The notes under the pieces are model-generated. The model saw only the letters and a program-made list of their open reading frames with translations. It was not told where the DNA came from and ran no database searches. Below are positions 5,042 through 6,506 of a stretch of DNA of 6,506 nt, in pieces. Source of the stretch: Phycisphaerales bacterium (lineage in GTDB: Bacteria; Planctomycetota; Phycisphaerae; Sedimentisphaerales; Anaerohalosphaeraceae). Position numbers and translations under genes: made by a program. Numbering within the stretch: position 1 is the first letter of the stretch; each line of letters starts with the position of its first letter. The stretch is from NCBI GenBank assembly GCA_003152975.1, contig PMBP01000468.1, positions 1 to 6,506 on the forward strand, written 5' to 3'.

Positions 5042-5955
5042 AGATGATCGTATCCCTTCGGTTGCAGCGGCCGAATACGCCCGTCGATTCCGCGGAACAC
5101 AAGAGATTTACACTCTGTTATGATTCCAATTCGGGTAACCGGAATCCCCCCAAGGTTTTCCAGCCGCCCGTACTGCCGTGGATGCAGCGTGAACAACAGC
5201 TCGAAATCTTCCCCATCATGCAGGGCGCTGGCCAGCGGATCGGCTGTCCGTTTTGCATCTTTCGAAAGGGGGATTCGCTGTACATCGAGAATCGCCCCAA
5301 CCCCGCTTTGACGGCAGATCCGGTTCAAGTCCGTACTCAAGCCGTCGGTGATATCCATCATGGCATGAATCTTCGCCGCCGAAGCAATCGCCAGTGCCTC
5401 TCGGACCCGCGGTGTAAAGGTCAGATGCTTTTGTCGCAGCGAACCGCCCAATGTCCCCGTCACGCAGATCGCATCGCCGGGCTTGGCGCCGTTTCGCCGG
5501 AGGGGATCGATTCCCGGCGCGGGAATACTGAGCATCGTCACATTCACGGCAAACCGACTGCCAGGATCATGCCAGGCCGTGATATCGCCGCCGATCAGGT
5601 GGCAATCGAATTTGCGGCCGGCCCGCACGATTCCCTTGTGAAGTTGCTTGAGCCGCGCGGCACCAAACCCCTTCGGCATCGCCACCGCTGCCACGGCACA
5701 CACGGGAATCGTCGCCATCGCCGCGCAATCGCTGAGACTGCAATTCATCGCCTTGACGCCCGCCTGCTCCATCGTGGCCGTCGATAGGTCGAAATGTGTC
5801 CCGTCCAGCAGCATGTCCGTCGTGATGAGGACCGTGCCGTCGGCCGCCAATCGAACCTGCGCCATATCGTCGCCTATCCCGATCGGGAAACGCGATTTCG
5901 GGGCCTTCGATTGGCGGGCGAACCAGCCGGTCAGGATGTCTTCCTTGTTCGGCAT
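5038..5955 (-). CDS. thiL: Thiamine-monophosphate kinase ThiL
   Basis: 305 aa. ThiL phosphorylates thiamine monophosphate with ATP to give thiamine pyrophosphate, the last step of thiamine cofactor synthesis, in the cytoplasm. It belongs to the PurM/AIR-synthase-like ATP-binding superfamily. Motifs in order: GDDMA (28-32), TTDMLLDGTHF (45-55), KAMNCSLSDCAAMA (68-81), GGDIT (122-126), GDAICVTGTLGGS (160-172), DITDGLSTDL (201-210) and DGEDFELLFT (247-256). The acidic metal-binding residues are all kept. Small departures from the common forms are GDDMA for GDDAA and GGDIT for GGDTT. Its start is 6 nt after the argH stop and it overlaps tsaE by 4 nt, so it is part of one operon. Confidence 0.95.
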   Translation of the reverse strand: MPNKEDILTGWFARQSKAPKSRFPIGIGDDMAQVRLAADGTVLITTDMLLDGTHFDLSTATMEQAGVKAMNCSLSDCAAMATIPVCAVAAVAMPKGFGAARLKQLHKGIVRAGRKFDCHLIGGDITAWHDPGSRFAVNVTMLSIPAPGIDPLRRNGAKPGDAICVTGTLGGSLRQKHLTFTPRVREALAIASAAKIHAMMDITDGLSTDLNRICRQSGVGAILDVQRIPLSKDAKRTADPLASALHDGEDFELLFTLHPRQYGRLENLGGIPVTRIGIITECKSLVFRGIDGRIRPLQPKGYDHL

Positions 5956-5961
5956 GACGGC

Positions 5962-6506
5962 TTAATGCTCGTGCAGATAGTTCTTCCAATACTCGATCTG
6001 GTTATGCGTCTGCAAGGGCCCCGCCGCCCCTTCGGTCTGGTATTGTTGGGTGACATGCAGGGCGTTGAGCGTTTGATAAACATCTTCGTCGATAGCCCCG
6101 CAGGCGGTCCGAAACCGCTCGATACCCAGGTCCGAGAGACGCTTGCCGCCGGTCTCGCACTCAGCCACCAGCGTCCCCACGATCCCGTGGGCCTGCCGGA
6201 AGGGAATCCCCTTCTTGACCAGATACTCCGCCAGCGCCGTCGCATCCAGAAAGCCCCGGTCCATGCCCGCGGCGATCTGCCGGGTATTGAAGCTGCACCC
6301 CGACGCGATGGCCGTCGTCATCTCCAGACACGCGCCGATCGTGTCGGCGGCGCTGAAGACATGGATCTTGTCTTCCTGCAGGTCCCGATTGTAGGTCGAG
6401 GGCTGCGCCTTGAGGACCGTCAGCATCCCCACCAGAGCCCCATAGACCCGGCCGGTCTTGCCCCGAATCAGCTCCAGCATGTCGGGATTGCGCTTCTGCG
6501 GCATCA
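5962..6506 (-). CDS. argH: Argininosuccinate lyase, C-terminal part (5' end cut by window edge)
   Basis: 181 codons of the 3' end of argH; the rest lies beyond the right edge. The enzyme splits argininosuccinate into arginine and fumarate in the last step of arginine synthesis and acts as a cytoplasmic homotetramer. The visible part opens with MPQKRNPD, the end of the fumarase/aspartase superfamily signature (usually GSSxMPQKKNP). It continues with the typical lyase helices containing TYNRDLQEDK and the C-terminal domain with KGIPFRQAHGIVG. Full family length is about 460 aa, so some 280 residues are missing. The Met at the window edge is internal and not a start. The stop codon is 6 nt before thiL. 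Confidence 0.96.
   Translation of the reverse strand, partial: MPQKRNPDMLELIRGKTGRVYGALVGMLTVLKAQPSTYNRDLQEDKIHVFSAADTIGACLEMTTAIASGCSFNTRQIAAGMDRGFLDATALAEYLVKKGIPFRQAHGIVGTLVAECETGGKRLSDLGIERFRTACGAIDEDVYQTLNALHVTQQYQTEGAAGPLQTHNQIEYWKNYLHEH

Noticed and set aside
5044..5787. 247-codon plus-strand open frame
   Set aside because: It is antisense to thiL, which has all family motifs.

Overview
The window is protein-coding DNA with moderately high G+C, and every gene I can support lies on the minus strand. Transcription therefore runs from the right edge to the left. No RNA genes, insertion sequences, CRISPR arrays or phage genes are visible. The layout (GspG-type pseudopilins beside a PilM-like protein, with argH, thiL and tsaE upstream) suggests an environmental Gram-negative bacterium. 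My best guess is the Planctomycetota (Phycisphaerae-like), but this rests on the general character of the proteins and is an inference only.

Right block (4556-6506): a tight housekeeping operon holding the 3' end of argH (argininosuccinate lyase), thiL (thiamine-monophosphate kinase) and tsaE (ATPase for the tRNA t6A modification). The argH-thiL gap is 6 nt, and thiL and tsaE overlap by 4 nt (ATGA). About 390 bp of non-coding DNA follows (4166-4555). It holds an imperfect long-range inverted repeat and a perfect 17-bp palindrome close to the next start codon, so it is probably the promoter and 5' leader of the pilin operon.

Middle block (1691-4165): a pseudopilin operon of five genes. It starts with a GspG-like major pseudopilin and a second, diverged GspG paralogue with an atypical cleavage motif (G|LTWTE). 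A strong hairpin separates these two. GspI/PilV-, GspJ/PilW- and short GspK/PilX-like minor pseudopilins follow, packed end to end. The block closes with a clear rho-independent terminator (1631-1665).

Left block (1-1638): after a gap of about 320 bp comes a GspH/FimT-like pseudopilin, then the first 257 codons of a PilM-like actin-fold protein that runs off the left edge. PilM is the cytoplasmic platform partner in type IV pili and replaces the cytoplasmic part of GspL in type II secretion. The region therefore looks like a type II secretion / type IV pilus hybrid. PilN, PilO, a secretin and the motor ATPases would be expected outside the window. The pseudopilins would form a short periplasmic pseudopilus: G-type subunits make the shaft and I, J, K and H make the tip.
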